A stretch of 64,000 nucleotides of DNA from Doryteuthis pealeii. Its lineage: Eukaryota; Mollusca; Cephalopoda; Myopsida; Loliginidae. This document shows, piece by piece, positions 32,077-42,435 of the stretch. The stretch covers positions 72,853,741 through 72,917,740 of the forward strand of contig CM042148.1 of assembly GCA_023376005.1 (NCBI GenBank), written 5' to 3'. Below the pieces are notes generated by a model. It had not been told where the DNA came from and did not search any database. It saw nothing but the letters and a program-made list of their open reading frames with translations. How positions within the stretch are numbered: position 1 is the stretch's first letter; the number at the start of each line of letters is the position of its first letter. Both the position numbers and the translations under genes were made by a program.

Positions 32077-32585
32077 GTTTAAAGCCAAACTGCATCTAAT
32101 AAAGTGGCTCCTATTTTGGAGATAATGGAAACAGGGAGTCTTCATTGACATTAATCCCAGATCAAATTTCACTAAATGTCTCTCCAACGGCTCGACATTC
32201 ATTCGTACGTTTTAATATACTATTGTTTTTATATTCATAAAATTAAGTTAATACGTCTGATGAAAATGTTTTAAAAATAAAGTCATTTTCCACATTTTCC
32301 CGTCTTGCTCAGACAAATGGATTCATTCTTTATGTTGCTTGCATTGTTTTTACAACGCTTCGACGTACAGCTTCTCCAACTTTCTCCAAATGTACCCTCC
32401 GTTAGGAAGAGTCCCAAATTACGACCGCCCTGTAGGCTATAGGACCACCATATGGGACCACCTGTTATGGTCCCAAATTAGATTTATATGCTCTATCAAT
32501 GATATTGAGCACTCTTTACTTGTAAATATAGCAAACTATATAATCAAATTTAGATAGATAGATAGATGGGTAGGTAGTCATTTTG
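32077..32585. other. No gene seen
   Basis: A short TGGGACCACCTGTTA match to rep-C at 32450. GATA run near 32550. Confidence 0.35.
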
Positions 32586-33123
32586 TGCCACTAAATGTTC
32601 TGATCCAAGTTTATTATGCCATTTTCCATTCCCATCTCCAATACTGTAATCAAATTTGGGGTCAGCCTAATGGCGGTACTTTGATTAATCGTATAACTTG
32701 TTCTTCAAAACTTTGCTGTGAGACTTATGTACTTTGTGCCTCCTAGGACATCATCTAACAACCTGTATGCAAATTTGGAGATTCTCAAATTTTCTGATAT
32801 GGTCCATTGTGAAAATATTTTGTTCTTACATGAACTATTCCACAATAAAATGCCTGTTTCTGTTCAGAATGCTTTTTCAGTTGATTTCACCCATGCTCAT
32901 GTCACTCGTGCTGACCAATCTGGTTTGTTTAATTTCCCTATCATCAACACTGTTAGTTTTGGGCATAATTCGATTTGTTTTAGTGCAATTAATTCTTGGA
33001 ATACTGTTCAGTCGTTATTTTTTGATAAAGAAAAGATGAAGCTTGTTTCAGTAAATTATTTTGTCCTTAAAACACTTTTGAAAAATCATTTTATTGCCTC
33101 TTATAAACAACAGATTTGCATTT
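32586..33123 (+). pseudogene. LINE reverse transcriptase C-terminal region, frameshifted
   Basis: The first frame gives VYYAIFHSHLQYCNQIWGQ, the hallmark YYxxFxSHLxYxxxxWG motif behind the RT thumb. Near 32690 the frame shifts by one; LQNFAVRLMYF then continues into an open 135-codon frame (LEILKFSDMVHCEN..., VSFGHNSICFSAINSWN) typical of CR1/L2/jockey-like RT C-termini. The RT catalytic part is absent (5' truncation). Confidence 0.75.
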
Positions 33124-33295
33124 AGATTCTCACACGGCTAATTTGTCTCATGATATATATGTATATGTTTACGTTGTGTGTTCATGTATCGTTTCCTGTG
33201 AGCGTCCAAGGGTGGTCATGTCCATGGGATTAGCTTCACGCTATTAGGCATGGCCTCCCTTCAATAGTAGTTTAAACCAATAAAGTTTTTCTTTT
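33124..33295 (+). mobile_element. 3' UTR of the frameshifted LINE
   Basis: Ends with AATAAAG near 33279, consistent with a LINE 3' end and poly(A) signal. Confidence 0.5.
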
Positions 33296-33736
33296 ACTTA
33301 TATTTTTTTTAATAATTTGTACTACTATTGATTAATAAATTTCTTATTTCTTATTATTTATTATATAGATAGATAGATAGATAGATAGATAGAAGGAAAT
33401 TCAACGTTTGAAATAGATAAACATACCTGTGTTAGAAACTGGTGCTCGAATACATGTAAAAGAGAAGATTTTGTTACCAGATTTTCTAGACCATACGTAT
33501 CATGGCCGTGTTATCCATTATAATAATAATTCACTTGAAGTTGATTTTAAGCAGATGTTGAGATGGCCATATTGGATAGATATATAGATATGATCCGAAT
33601 GATATATGTATATATGGAGAGATAAATAGATATGAAGGTAATAGAAGATAGATAGATATGAAAGTAAAGATGGATAGACAGGGAGACCGATAAATAGGCA
33701 TGATCAAATGAGATAAATATATAGTTGTGATCAGAA

Positions 33737-33778
<42 letters not shown>

Positions 33779-33780
<2 letters not shown>

Positions 33781-33934
33781 TAAGTAAATCGACGTAGCCT
33801 AAAGTCGGTATCATATAGGGAGATTGTTTTTAGCATCTGATACCATCAGCTCCTTACTTTATCCCTGTGCTGCTGAGTTGGGAGGGCGGGTATCGAACTA
33901 GGAACCTTGTGGTGCCGAACGCTGACTGAGCTAA
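33779..33934 (-). mobile_element. SINE-A copy with internal deletions
   Basis: CTAAAGTCGGTATCA, AGGGAGATTGTTTTTAGCAT, and head end CTGACTGAGCTAAA between two AT repeats. Confidence 0.65.
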
Positions 33935-34016
33935 ATATATATATATGTGTGTGTGTGTGTGTGATGCGTATGTGTGGTGTAATCAGAATGAGCTAAATAG
34001 ATAGATATGATCAGCA

Positions 34017-34017
<1 letters not shown>

Positions 34018-34061
<44 letters not shown>
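34018..34061. repeat. (AT)n microsatellite
   Basis: Pure run between two SINE-A copies of the same orientation; a second run lies at 33738-33778. Confidence 0.9.
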
Positions 34062-34063
<2 letters not shown>

Positions 34064-34065
<2 letters not shown>

Positions 34066-34289
34066 GGTAAGTAAGTAAAGCCGTCGGTATCAGATAATTA
34101 GCGGGGAAGTCTATCTTCTTTTCACTACCGCGAGACAAAGGAGATTGTTTTTTGCGTCTGCCATCAGCTCCTTACTTTACCACAGAACCCCCTGTGCTAT
34201 TCATACGCTGAGTTGGCGAGGACCGGCATCGAACTAGGAACCTTGTGGATTCTAGCCGAACGCTCTACCGACTGAGCTAACCCGGACCT
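34064..34289 (-). mobile_element. SINE-A copy
   Basis: From GTAAGTAAGTAAAGCCGTCG to the head end GAGCTAACCCGGACC. Confidence 0.75.
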
Positions 34290-34481
34290 TGTATGTATAT
34301 ATATGCATACGTACATACATAGATCTGATAGCCATTATAGATATAAAGGCAATGGTAGATAGATATATCGATAGGTAGATTCCAAGTTGATGATAGATAG
34401 ACACACAGATTGACAGAGGTGTGATCAGAATGAGATAGGTAGGTACATACATACTGACAGATAACGAACAGAATAAAATAA

Positions 34482-34515
<34 letters not shown>

Positions 34516-34662
34516 GTTAAAAGAATCATTACTTCAACTGCCAAATCCAGTTGGTGCCTGTCGAGTGCGTGTGCTATCGGAACAGCTTCTTGCAGTTGGC
34601 ATCGGGGCAAATCATGTTGACCGAGACTTGACAGAAACTGAAACATGGCTGCCTCTTGCCTC

Positions 34663-34667
<5 letters not shown>

Positions 34668-34734
<67 letters not shown>

Positions 34735-34784
34735 CCACACACTCTCTCTCTCTTTCTCTTTTCTCTCTCTCTCACACACACACA

Positions 34785-34852
<68 letters not shown>
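34668..34852. repeat. (CT)n(CA)n compound microsatellite
   Basis: Alternating CT and CA blocks. Several overlapping open frames here are artefacts. Confidence 0.9.
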
Positions 34853-34853
<1 letters not shown>

Positions 34854-35281
34854 TTTATTGCGTTTCACGCAATTTGCCGCCTTGCTGGTTGTCATGGAAA
34901 CCAAATCAACAGGAGATTAATACATTGGAGGGGAGAGACAGGACGGAGGTGGCACTGTTTGGGGGCATAATGCGAAATAACTGCATTTAAATGTAGGAAG
35001 ATACATAGCGTAACAGTATGGTGGCGTAGTTTGGACTTACACAAATGGAAATTCGAAGGAAATGTAAAATAAATTCGTAGGGAAGAATAAGATTAAGGTT
35101 CGACGCCCGTATAGAATTTCGAGTGACTTCTACCTCCATACACATGCCCTTGTGCCTGACTAATATAGACAATCCATTGAAATAGAGGAAATGTCAAAAA
35201 TTAATCCATTGGGATCAAAGAGATGAAAATTCGATGCCTGTTTAGAACTTTGTTTGTGCCTTTTACCTCAATGTCAATGAC
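34853..35281. other. No gene seen
   Basis: A near-duplicate motif (GAAATTCGAAGG / GAAAATTCGATGCC, then TACCTC.AT...CCTTGTGCC.GACTAAT) occurs at about 35046-35165 and 35226-35297, a diverged 180-bp repeat. No coding signal. Confidence 0.4.
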
Positions 35282-35963
35282 CTTGTGCCAGACTAATGGG
35301 TCCTGGTTATGACGTTAAACTACATACAATGGTGAAGTTCCAATTTGAAGGTCAGGAAAGTGGGAAGTGTCCCTTTATCGCCATTACTCCTTGGTCAAAC
35401 TTGATCCAGAGTGGTAGTACCGGTAAATGTCCCATCTATGGTTTGGTTTGGTTTGTTTTGTTTTACGGCATATCAACCTCAGTGGGTCATTTAATGCCGA
35501 TAAAGTTTTGAAATAAATCAATTCATTAATGGATAATACAATTTTTTATAAATACATTTTTTTATTTAACCCATAGATGGGACCCTAACAGGTACTACCA
35601 CTCCGGGTCAGAGTGGACCAGGGAGCAATGGTGATGAAGGGGTGCTCACATTCCCCAAACCTCCAAAACTGGAACCTCCCATCAGATAGAGTTTAACGTC
35701 ATTCCCAGGACATGTAGACCCGCAGCCACCGCCTTCTAGCACCCATATGATAAAAAGGGGTTGGGGCTTGCCATAAGGGCAATAGCCCATCTATGGGTTA
35801 AGGAGATGAAGAAATGCGTTTAAAAGAACGTGTTTTAAAAAATTGAATTCTTAAGAAATGAGTTTTAATCAATATAAATCAAGAATGAATAAAACAAACA
35901 TCTTCGGCATGAAATAACCCAACTAAGTTTGATATGCCGTAAAAACCAACCAATCAATCAACC
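35282..35963 (+). mobile_element. rep-C copy interrupted by another rep-C
   Basis: Plus-strand element in two parts, 35282-35441 and 35797-35963, ending with TTGATATGCCGTAAAAACC and an (AATC)-type tail. The interruption carries the 11-bp duplication CCCATCTATGG on both sides (35431-35441, 35786-35796). Confidence 0.7.
35442..35785 (-). mobile_element. rep-C copy inserted into an older rep-C
   Basis: Minus strand, complete 3' end: the tail appears as GTTTGGTTTGGTTTGTTTTG on the plus strand and the body continues to CCATAAGGGCAATAG. It is 5'-truncated, as expected for LINE-driven insertion. Confidence 0.7.
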
Positions 35964-36241
35964 AGATTAAGATATGCTATACAAAAATCGATATCATCTT
36001 TCATTTTGAAAATGAATTATAATTTGCTTTTTTTTTTCAGAAACTTTTGCCTTTGCAGAAGTAGTGTGGACTTAACTGATCCTAGGTCAATCGGTGACTG
36101 AATCCACATGAAAGCAACACGTAATTTCGTCCAGTAGAAAGATTCGGACAACTATCCAACTCGTACATACTTACCAGAGTCCCTGATGACACCATTCGTC
36201 GCCTCCTTTCTACCCCAATTTTGTATTAACTTGGAACTGAT

Positions 36242-36499
36242 AAGTAAGTAAGTAAAATTGTCGGGTGGCCTAATGTCGGTATCAGCCAAACAGCGAGCGA
36301 GTGTATCCCCTTTTCACAAGCTCTAGACCAAGGAGATTATTTTCTGCGTCTGAGGTGGAGCGCCCCACCTACCATAAGCTCCTTACTTTACCGCACAGAT
36401 CCCTGTGCTACTCATACACTAGTTGGCGAGGGCCGGTATCGAACCAAGAACCTTGGGATTCCTAGCCGAACGCTCTACCGACTAAGCTAAACAGGCCCT
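36242..36499 (-). mobile_element. SINE-A copy, full length
   Basis: From (TAAG)n AAAATTGTCGGGTGGCC to GAGC-type head end CTAAGCTAAACAGGCC. Confidence 0.8.
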
Positions 36500-36659
36500 C
36501 TTTTTTCTTTTTTCTTTTCTTTTTTTTTTACAATACATTTTCTACACGATTTCGGTCATTTCATCTGATTCCGTATCCAGTCACAAGCAATGACCTAAGA
36601 AGCTACATCTGTAAACCACAACTCTACATTCATCATCAACAGCATTCTCATCAACAAGG

Positions 36660-36838
36660 TGTGCTGGACGGACAGATTCTCTTGACTAGCTCCCACCTGC
36701 TGTCCCTTTTGGTTATCGCTCTTAAGTCCTCTAGATAGCATCCAATGTCGATACAGAACTCATGAATGTAAGCTTTCCCTCCGCATCCTTGTATAGTTCC
36801 ATGCTAGCTTTTCTCCACGCTTTTCGGTTGATTTCAAG
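36660..36838 (-). pseudogene. LINE ORF2 C-terminus fragment, frameshifted
   Basis: Minus translation gives EINRKAWRKASMELYKDAEG, then in another frame KAYIHEFCIDIGCYLEDLRA and RWELVKRIC ending at stops. The CxDIGCxLEDL segment parallels 13053-13148. Confidence 0.45.
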
Positions 36839-36911
36839 TGGTGTATTGCTCTATTAAAATCCCTCTATGTTGTATCATTTTTGCTTGTACCATTTTTGCT
36901 TGTACCATTTT

Positions 36912-36916
36912 TGCTG

Positions 36917-36962
<46 letters not shown>

Positions 36963-36963
36963 G

Positions 36964-37011
<48 letters not shown>
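36912..37011. repeat. (TA)n(TG)n microsatellite
   Basis: Left border of a PLE fragment; preceded by three copies of a 14-bp unit (TTTTTGCTTGTACCA). Confidence 0.9.
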
Positions 37012-37013
<2 letters not shown>

Positions 37014-37017
37014 ATTT

Positions 37018-37440
37018 GGGCTGCATTCTTTCATTTATACATGTTGAATTAAACAAAATTAAAAATAAATAAATACAAACAAATACTAGAAGCTTTATAC
37101 ATAAACAACACAAACCATCCTTAAATAAAATTAATTTTGAATGCAGTACACACATTTTAAAATGCCTATAACACTTTTCCTATCAATTCTCCTACTTCCA
37201 GCCTCCACATCCATTAATATACCTTGAACAAACTGGAACACATCACCTCTGATGATGGCACTTCGAAGTGCCGAAAGTACTCGGGATATGAACTTCGGTG
37301 GACTAATCCACGAATTCCATCCAAATATATAAAAAAGAGTTGGCCAGAAAGCTTGAAAAGATCACCAATAAAATTGTTATACAGGAGACCTGCCTTTTGT
37401 TTAATTCCACATGTATAAATGAAAGAATCCTGCCCAGATA
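37018..37440 (+). mobile_element. PLE-like terminal fragment with inverted ends
   Basis: Left end GGGCTGCATTCTTTCATTTA (37018-37060) is the inverse of the right end at 37398-37438. A hammerhead lies between. Both outer sides are compound TA/CA microsatellites. Confidence 0.5.
37246..37285 (+). ncRNA. Hammerhead ribozyme motif (PLE type)
   Basis: Stem I CCT/GGG, core CTGATGA, strong palindromic stem II GGCACTTCGAAGTGCC, GAAA, minimal stem III GTAC, then TC. Core intact; stem I short. The loopless GTAC stem III matches PLE minimal hammerheads. Confidence 0.55.
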
Positions 37441-37441
37441 T

Positions 37442-37517
<76 letters not shown>
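37441..37517. repeat. (CA)n(TA)n microsatellite
   Basis: Right border of the PLE fragment. Confidence 0.9.
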
Positions 37518-37521
<4 letters not shown>

Positions 37522-38444
37522 TCACAGATTTCACAGAATTCTAACTCATATTGTCCGGTCAATGGGAAGCAAATCTTCGTGGTGCCTTTTCTCATTGAAA
37601 TGCCAAAATGTGGTACTTGACACACTTGCCTTTAATTGGCAATGCTTTAATGAATAACTTCAAGAGACCAAGTTTCATGTGCAAGGTACGAATATAATTT
37701 TCTTTATGTCAACAAATTACTCATGAAGGATATTGGAATCAACAGGTTTGAGGACATATCTTGGAGGCCAATTCCTATCTATCCACTGCTTCTCTACTGC
37801 CAAGCTCTACTGCCCGACACTGGTATTTTAGCCGAATGAGGCACTGGTTGTATAGCTGATGGTAGACTAGGATACTTAATTTTACGTTTGTTTTTCTTGT
37901 TATATGGTGAAGTTTTCAAACGTAACAGTCTGTGCAATTATATTTTGGCTCTCGTCAAATCATGGGTATTTTTATTCGTGTTGTTTTATCTATGATAATT
38001 TTTAAATGTATAATTAAAACGAAAGAGATTGAAACATTTGCGTTGACTTATTGAAACAATACATTTCATAACATCGTATATTTTTCACTTTCAATCATTT
38101 ACTTCATTTTACCCCTCTACAAGGGATACCTTTAGTAAGGAACCTTCTGATAGGTGCTTGGGGGAAGTGATTAATTCTTATCCTATTTTAAACTGCTCAC
38201 AGCGACTCTCCAGACACTGTCATACTGCCATAGAGCTAAGTACAAAAAACTGATGGTTAATTCAATAAAATTGAGCAGAAAGATTCAGATTATAATAATA
38301 ATAATGGGGCTTTATTCGTTCTGAGGTGGATAGATAGTAAACTTTGAAGTATTCCATCGTATAGATGAAAGTACAAAGAAAGTTTGGTACAGCGGCGGGT
38401 GAAATTGATTGACAGAGAGCTAAGTTTGTTGAACTAATTGAGCA
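37518..38444. other. No gene seen
   Basis: No recognised repeat or coherent frame. Moderately AT-rich, possibly unique sequence. Confidence 0.35.
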
Positions 38445-38590
38445 TCTTACGATTACCAAGGCTAAAGATCCCAGTCAACCCTACTATTTACCCATAGTTG
38501 GAGGGATAGTAATTGAATACCTAACTTTTCCAATGGTCTTAGCGTTATGTGAGATGCAAACAGCCTCATTCAGGATTTGAATTACATCAA
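38445..38590 (-). mobile_element. SINE-B partial copy
   Basis: Body and the end of the head only (TACCAAGGCTAAAGATCCCA ... CTCATTCAGGATTTGAA). Confidence 0.6.
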
Positions 38591-38647
38591 ATTTCATTCA
38601 TTCTTCCAAGGTTTGTTGAATTTTAAAGCACTAGATATTTTCCCCCA

Positions 38648-38649
<2 letters not shown>

Positions 38650-38705
<56 letters not shown>
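38650..38705. repeat. (TA)n microsatellite
   Basis: Pure run. Confidence 0.9.
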
Positions 38706-38713
<8 letters not shown>

Positions 38714-38715
38714 GT

Positions 38716-38955
38716 AAGGTGTGTCAAAAAAGTACCGAGAATTTTTGTACTCTTCGACACACCTTGTATTCTGAAAAAAAAACGTTCCATTCATTCTTCA
38801 TTTCTATCTTGGTAAATACACCTTTAAACTTGGTACTTTTTGACACACCTTGTATTCTAAAAATAAATTAGTGAATGGAACGTTATTTTTTTTCAGAATA
38901 CATGGTGTGTCAAAAAGTACAATAAATCTCGATAATTTTTTACACACCTTGTATA
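38716..38955. mobile_element. Small inverted-repeat element with repeated AAGGTGTGTCAAAAAGTAC
   Basis: The motif AAGGTGTGTCAAAAAGTAC occurs five times in alternating orientation (38716+, 38748-, 38832-, 38903+, 38939-). A larger inverted pair (TATTCTGAAAAAAAAACGTT, 38768 / 38901) encloses the middle. It looks like nested or rearranged terminal repeats of a DNA-transposon MITE; the family is unknown. Confidence 0.5.
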
Positions 38956-38967
38956 TGTGTATCCTAA

Positions 38968-39073
38968 GGGTAGGATTTGACAAAAGGTCTCAAGTATGTA
39001 GCATCTAGCAAGGATCGAACTCATTTTCAGTCGTGATGGACTAGTGTGTAAACCGTTACACCACAACGTTCGT
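38968..39073 (-). mobile_element. SINE-C copy
   Basis: Minus strand: GTTGTGGTGTAACGGTTTAC (box A), ATGAGTTCGATCCTTGC (box B), then a GACCTTTTGTCAAATCC body. Confidence 0.6.
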
Positions 39074-39189
39074 GTGTCTCTGAAAATAAAACAAATACGA
39101 AGTGATCTGTAACTTTTAAATTCTGATTGAACAAAAAATTGAAGAAGAAGAAATGATAAATGCGGAAAATAAATGAAAACGTAAAAAAA

Positions 39190-39307
39190 GAATATAGGAA
39201 TTGATTGACAATTGAAAAAGAAAGAAAGAAAGAAAGAAAGAAAGAAATGGGAAAGAGAAAGAAACTATGACGGGTGAAAAAGAAAAGGGGCGAAAAGGAG
39301 AGATAAT

Positions 39308-39348
<41 letters not shown>

Positions 39349-39471
39349 TAGCCAAAACAAAGGAAGAAAATGGAAGGAACATAGATAGAAAGATATATAG
39401 ATAGATAGAAGAAAAAAGAGAAAAAAGAAACGGGAAAGAGAAAGACAAATATGACGGGTGAGAGTGAAATA

Positions 39472-39517
<46 letters not shown>

Positions 39518-39830
39518 GGAACGAATCAATGAATGAATGAATAAGGGAAACAAAAGAAGAAAATGGAAGAAAGATAGTTAGATAGAAAAAAGAAACAAGA
39601 AAGAAAGAAGTGAGAAAGAAAGAGAAAGAAAGAGAAAGAGAGAGAGAGAGAGGGAGGGAGGGAGAGAGAGAGAGAATCAATAAATGAAACAAAAGAAGAA
39701 AATGAAAGAAAGATAGATGGATTGATAGATAAATAAAAGAAAGAACGAAAAAATGAAAGAATGAATGAAAGTAGAGAAAGAAAGAAAAGAAAGTAGAGAA
39801 AGAAAAGAAAGAAAAATAAGCCTAAAAACT
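39190..39830. repeat. GAAA/GAGA minisatellite
   Basis: Recurrent unit with GGGAAAGAGAAAGA and ATGACGGGTGA near 39249 and 39430, (GA)n, (GACA)n and GAAGAAAATGGAAG blocks. Related units occur at 42300-42530. Confidence 0.75.
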
Positions 39831-39954
39831 CAGAATTCATTTAAATTCTGACCGCAGAAGCAGCGCATATGTAGAAATAAGATAATAAATGTGAAGGAAG
39901 TATCAGAGAAAAATCGACCAGATGGAAAGAGCAGAGAAAGTGGAAGATTTAAAA

Positions 39955-39967
39955 ACAAAATGGCGGC
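39955..39967 (+). promoter_or_regulatory. YY1-like motif
   Basis: AAAATGGCGGC is the YY1 consensus form, at the 3' edge of a purine block. No gene follows, so relevance is uncertain. Confidence 0.25.
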
Positions 39968-40078
39968 GTAAGCTCAAAGAAAGAAAGAAAGAAGGCGGGA
40001 AGGCTGGAAGGCGGGAAAGGTAAAAATAAAATAAAAGTAAGGAAATACTGTAAGTGGAGATTTAAAAGTAAAAGAATT

Positions 40079-40079
<1 letters not shown>

Positions 40080-40129
<50 letters not shown>
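40080..40129. repeat. (TA)n microsatellite
   Basis: Left border of a TIR element. Confidence 0.9.
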
Positions 40130-40131
<2 letters not shown>

Positions 40132-40132
<1 letters not shown>

Positions 40133-40340
40133 AGATAAATATATAAAGGTTTTACATATCTATTTATTAGGTGACAAAGGAACAATCACAACCATATTGG
40201 TTTCATGCGATGCAATCATCAGGTGAAGATGTTTCAAATGTAAGGAAAATCGAAAAAATCGAAAAAAATTCAAAAAATTCAATAGACATGGGATGCGTCA
40301 CCTAATAAATATATATGTAAAACCTTTATATATTTATCTT
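40132..40340. mobile_element. 209-bp TIR element carrying a hammerhead
   Basis: Terminal inverted repeats of ~44 bp (AAGATAAATATATAAAGGTT at 40132, mirrored to 40340) with GGTGAC at their inner ends. The interior contains a minus-strand hammerhead. Confidence 0.65.
40186..40226 (-). ncRNA. Hammerhead ribozyme motif
   Basis: Minus strand: stem I TCAC/GTGA, core CTGATGA, stem II TGC/GCA around ATC with a T-T closing mismatch, GAAA, stem III CCA/TGG around ATA, TT. Compared with 29025-29065, stems I and III differ in sequence but still pair (covariation). Confidence 0.6.
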
Positions 40341-40435
40341 GTTATATTATATAACAGCTCTATTTTATATTGAGCACTCTACCAATAATAATGCCTTTGG
40401 TACACCATTCCAGCAAAAGCTGAACAGTGACCATC

Positions 40436-40439
<4 letters not shown>

Positions 40440-40507
<68 letters not shown>
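40440..40507. repeat. (AT)n microsatellite
   Basis: Interrupted AT run. Confidence 0.9.
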
Positions 40508-40511
<4 letters not shown>

Positions 40512-40908
40512 TTATTTCGGTATATGTATCCGTTTGTGGGAGGTACATATATCAGGTTCGGGCATTTGTATGAAGCATTAAAGAAGAATTATCAGAAATT
40601 CGGTTGCTTTTGAGTAGAGTTTCGTTCGATTAGTAGTAGTAAACTTTTAGGATTTTTATAGCTCCCTTCTTCAGACTGTGTAAAGACAGTAGTGTTTCTG
40701 GCTTCTGGTTGTTCCTTCTGGTGGGGGTAGCTGCTGCTTGTGGTAGTGTAGTTGTCATCTTTTTGTGTGGGTGTATATGGCGCTGATTGGTCAGTTGGTA
40801 ATTTAGGAATTTGTACTCCGTGTTCCTTGTAGTCTGCAGGGGGTCATGGAGTTTGTGGTGGTGGGGGTATTTTGGAAATATTTATAGGCTTTTAGTTTTC
40901 CTGTATCG

Positions 40909-40910
<2 letters not shown>
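40508..40910. other. No gene seen
   Basis: PLE-like 5'/3' flavour (CTTCTTCAGACTGTGTAAAG) but nothing definable. Confidence 0.3.
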
Positions 40911-40960
<50 letters not shown>

Positions 40961-40965
<5 letters not shown>

Positions 40966-41282
40966 TGATTAAATAAACAATGTGTTTATTTGATATGGCT
41001 TTTAGCCGACAATTTTTGGGGGATATGTGCTTACTTAAAGTCATACCTAATTTTGAAAATTAATTAGTTAATAATGAATTTAGGCGGGCATATATATTCA
41101 AATGTAAGGCTAAACAAATCGAGAAAATGTCAATCCCTGAATGGTCGAAATGTACATTCAGGGATTGACATTTTCTCGATTTGTTTAGCCTTACATTTGA
41201 ACGTATATGCCCGCCTAAATTCATTAATTATTAACTAATTAATTTTCAAAATTAAGGTATGACTTCAATTAAGCACACATCC

Positions 41283-41286
<4 letters not shown>
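40961..41286 (+). mobile_element. F1 foldback element, copy 2
   Basis: Left tail (TTGATATGGCTTTTAGCCGA), then ~110-bp arms starting GGGGGATATGTGCTTACTTA and ending near 41285, joined by the hairpin TTCAGGGATTGACATT. (AT)n on both sides. Confidence 0.7.
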
Positions 41287-41345
<59 letters not shown>

Positions 41346-41350
41346 TGTGT
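41287..41350. repeat. (AT)n(GT)n microsatellite
   Basis: Separates F1 from a PLE fragment. Confidence 0.9.
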
Positions 41351-41354
41351 ATTT

Positions 41355-41600
41355 TGGCAGCATTTTTTCTTGTAGGCATATATTGTTAAATAATGCAGCC
41401 ATTTTCTGTCTGCAAGTATTATCCTTTGTTTTTTCATATTGCCGGATTATTGTTTTAATGAAACATTCTGGCGAGAATTGGCTGATGTATTCGCCATATG
41501 TCATAGACCGAGTACTTTCTGCCCTATCGTGGGCCATCTTCAAGTTATTTTTAACCGTACAACAATGGGATATTCCATTTACCATTTATATAGGTTGTGT
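41355..41600 (-). pseudogene. PLE 3'-terminal region with decayed hammerhead
   Basis: Minus frame with KMAALFNNICLQEKMLPKYT near its end, as in other PLE ends here. At 41508-41546 a hammerhead-like fold reads TTGAAGA (position 3 changed), stem II GCCC/GGGC, GAAA, GTAC, TC. Confidence 0.45.
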
Positions 41601-41633
41601 TTATTATTGTTGTTGTTGTTATTATTAGTTTTA

Positions 41634-41664
<31 letters not shown>

Positions 41665-41685
41665 GCTATTATAATTTTATAGTAA

Positions 41686-41980
41686 TTATAGGCATTTTAG
41701 AATGTCGGTGCTATTATCAAAGTTTATTTTGTTTAGTTTTGGATTTTTGTGTCTAATATGCAGTGCTTCTAAGATTTTTAGTCGTTGTTTACATGATTGT
41801 GTTTCTATAATGGTAGTGTTATCATTAAGTATTTTCCGGAATTTATTGTTCGGACATGAGTGTGATTTTAGGTGTTGGGCTATTGAGCTATTGTCTGTAA
41901 GGTGCGTTGTAAGTCTTCTAGAAAGGGTAGTTGTAGTTACATCAATGTATATATTTTTGTTAGAGATACATTCTATTAAT

Positions 41981-41990
<10 letters not shown>
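41686..41990 (-). pseudogene. PLE GIY-YIG nuclease domain
   Basis: Minus frame: NIYIDVTTTTLSRRLTTHL (GIY-YIG-like start with the basic SRRL helix), SIAQHLKSHSCP, and LKILEALHIRHKNPKLNKI, where the glutamate of LEALHI is the expected catalytic residue. The glycine of the YxG motif is replaced by D (YIDV). It ends in a stop after DILKCL. The RT is missing; (TA)n abuts the 5' side. Confidence 0.7.

Positions 41991-42021
<31 letters not shown>
41984..42021. repeat. (AT)n microsatellite
   Basis: Replaces upstream PLE sequence. Confidence 0.9.
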
Positions 42022-42025
<4 letters not shown>

Positions 42026-42361
42026 GAGAGAGAGAGAGAGAAAGAGAGAGAGATAATGAGAGACAGATAGATAGACAGATGCATTTATTGATTGATCTAA
42101 CGGTTAGATGGAAAAATAATGATTGAAAGATAATAAGATAAACAAAGAAAGGAAGAAAATAGAAAAGGAAGCATTAGCAATATCAAATCTGAATGACAGA
42201 AAGAATAGAAGGAGAAAAATGTGACGAAATAGACGAAGATGATGATGAAAGAAATAACAAAATAAATGACTAAATAGAGGGAGAAAGAAAAAAGAAAAGG
42301 TGGAAGAGACAAGGAAAATATGACGTGTGAAAGTGAAAAGGAAAGAAATAGATAGACAGCT

Positions 42362-42435
<74 letters not shown>

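Noticed and set aside
34425..34904. Open frames of ~158 codons on both strands
   Set aside because: They span (CT)n(CA)n and have no independent coding signal.
40615..40690. Minus-strand CTGAAGAAGGGAGC ... CGAAAC as a hammerhead
   Set aside because: The spacing is too long and stem II does not pair well.
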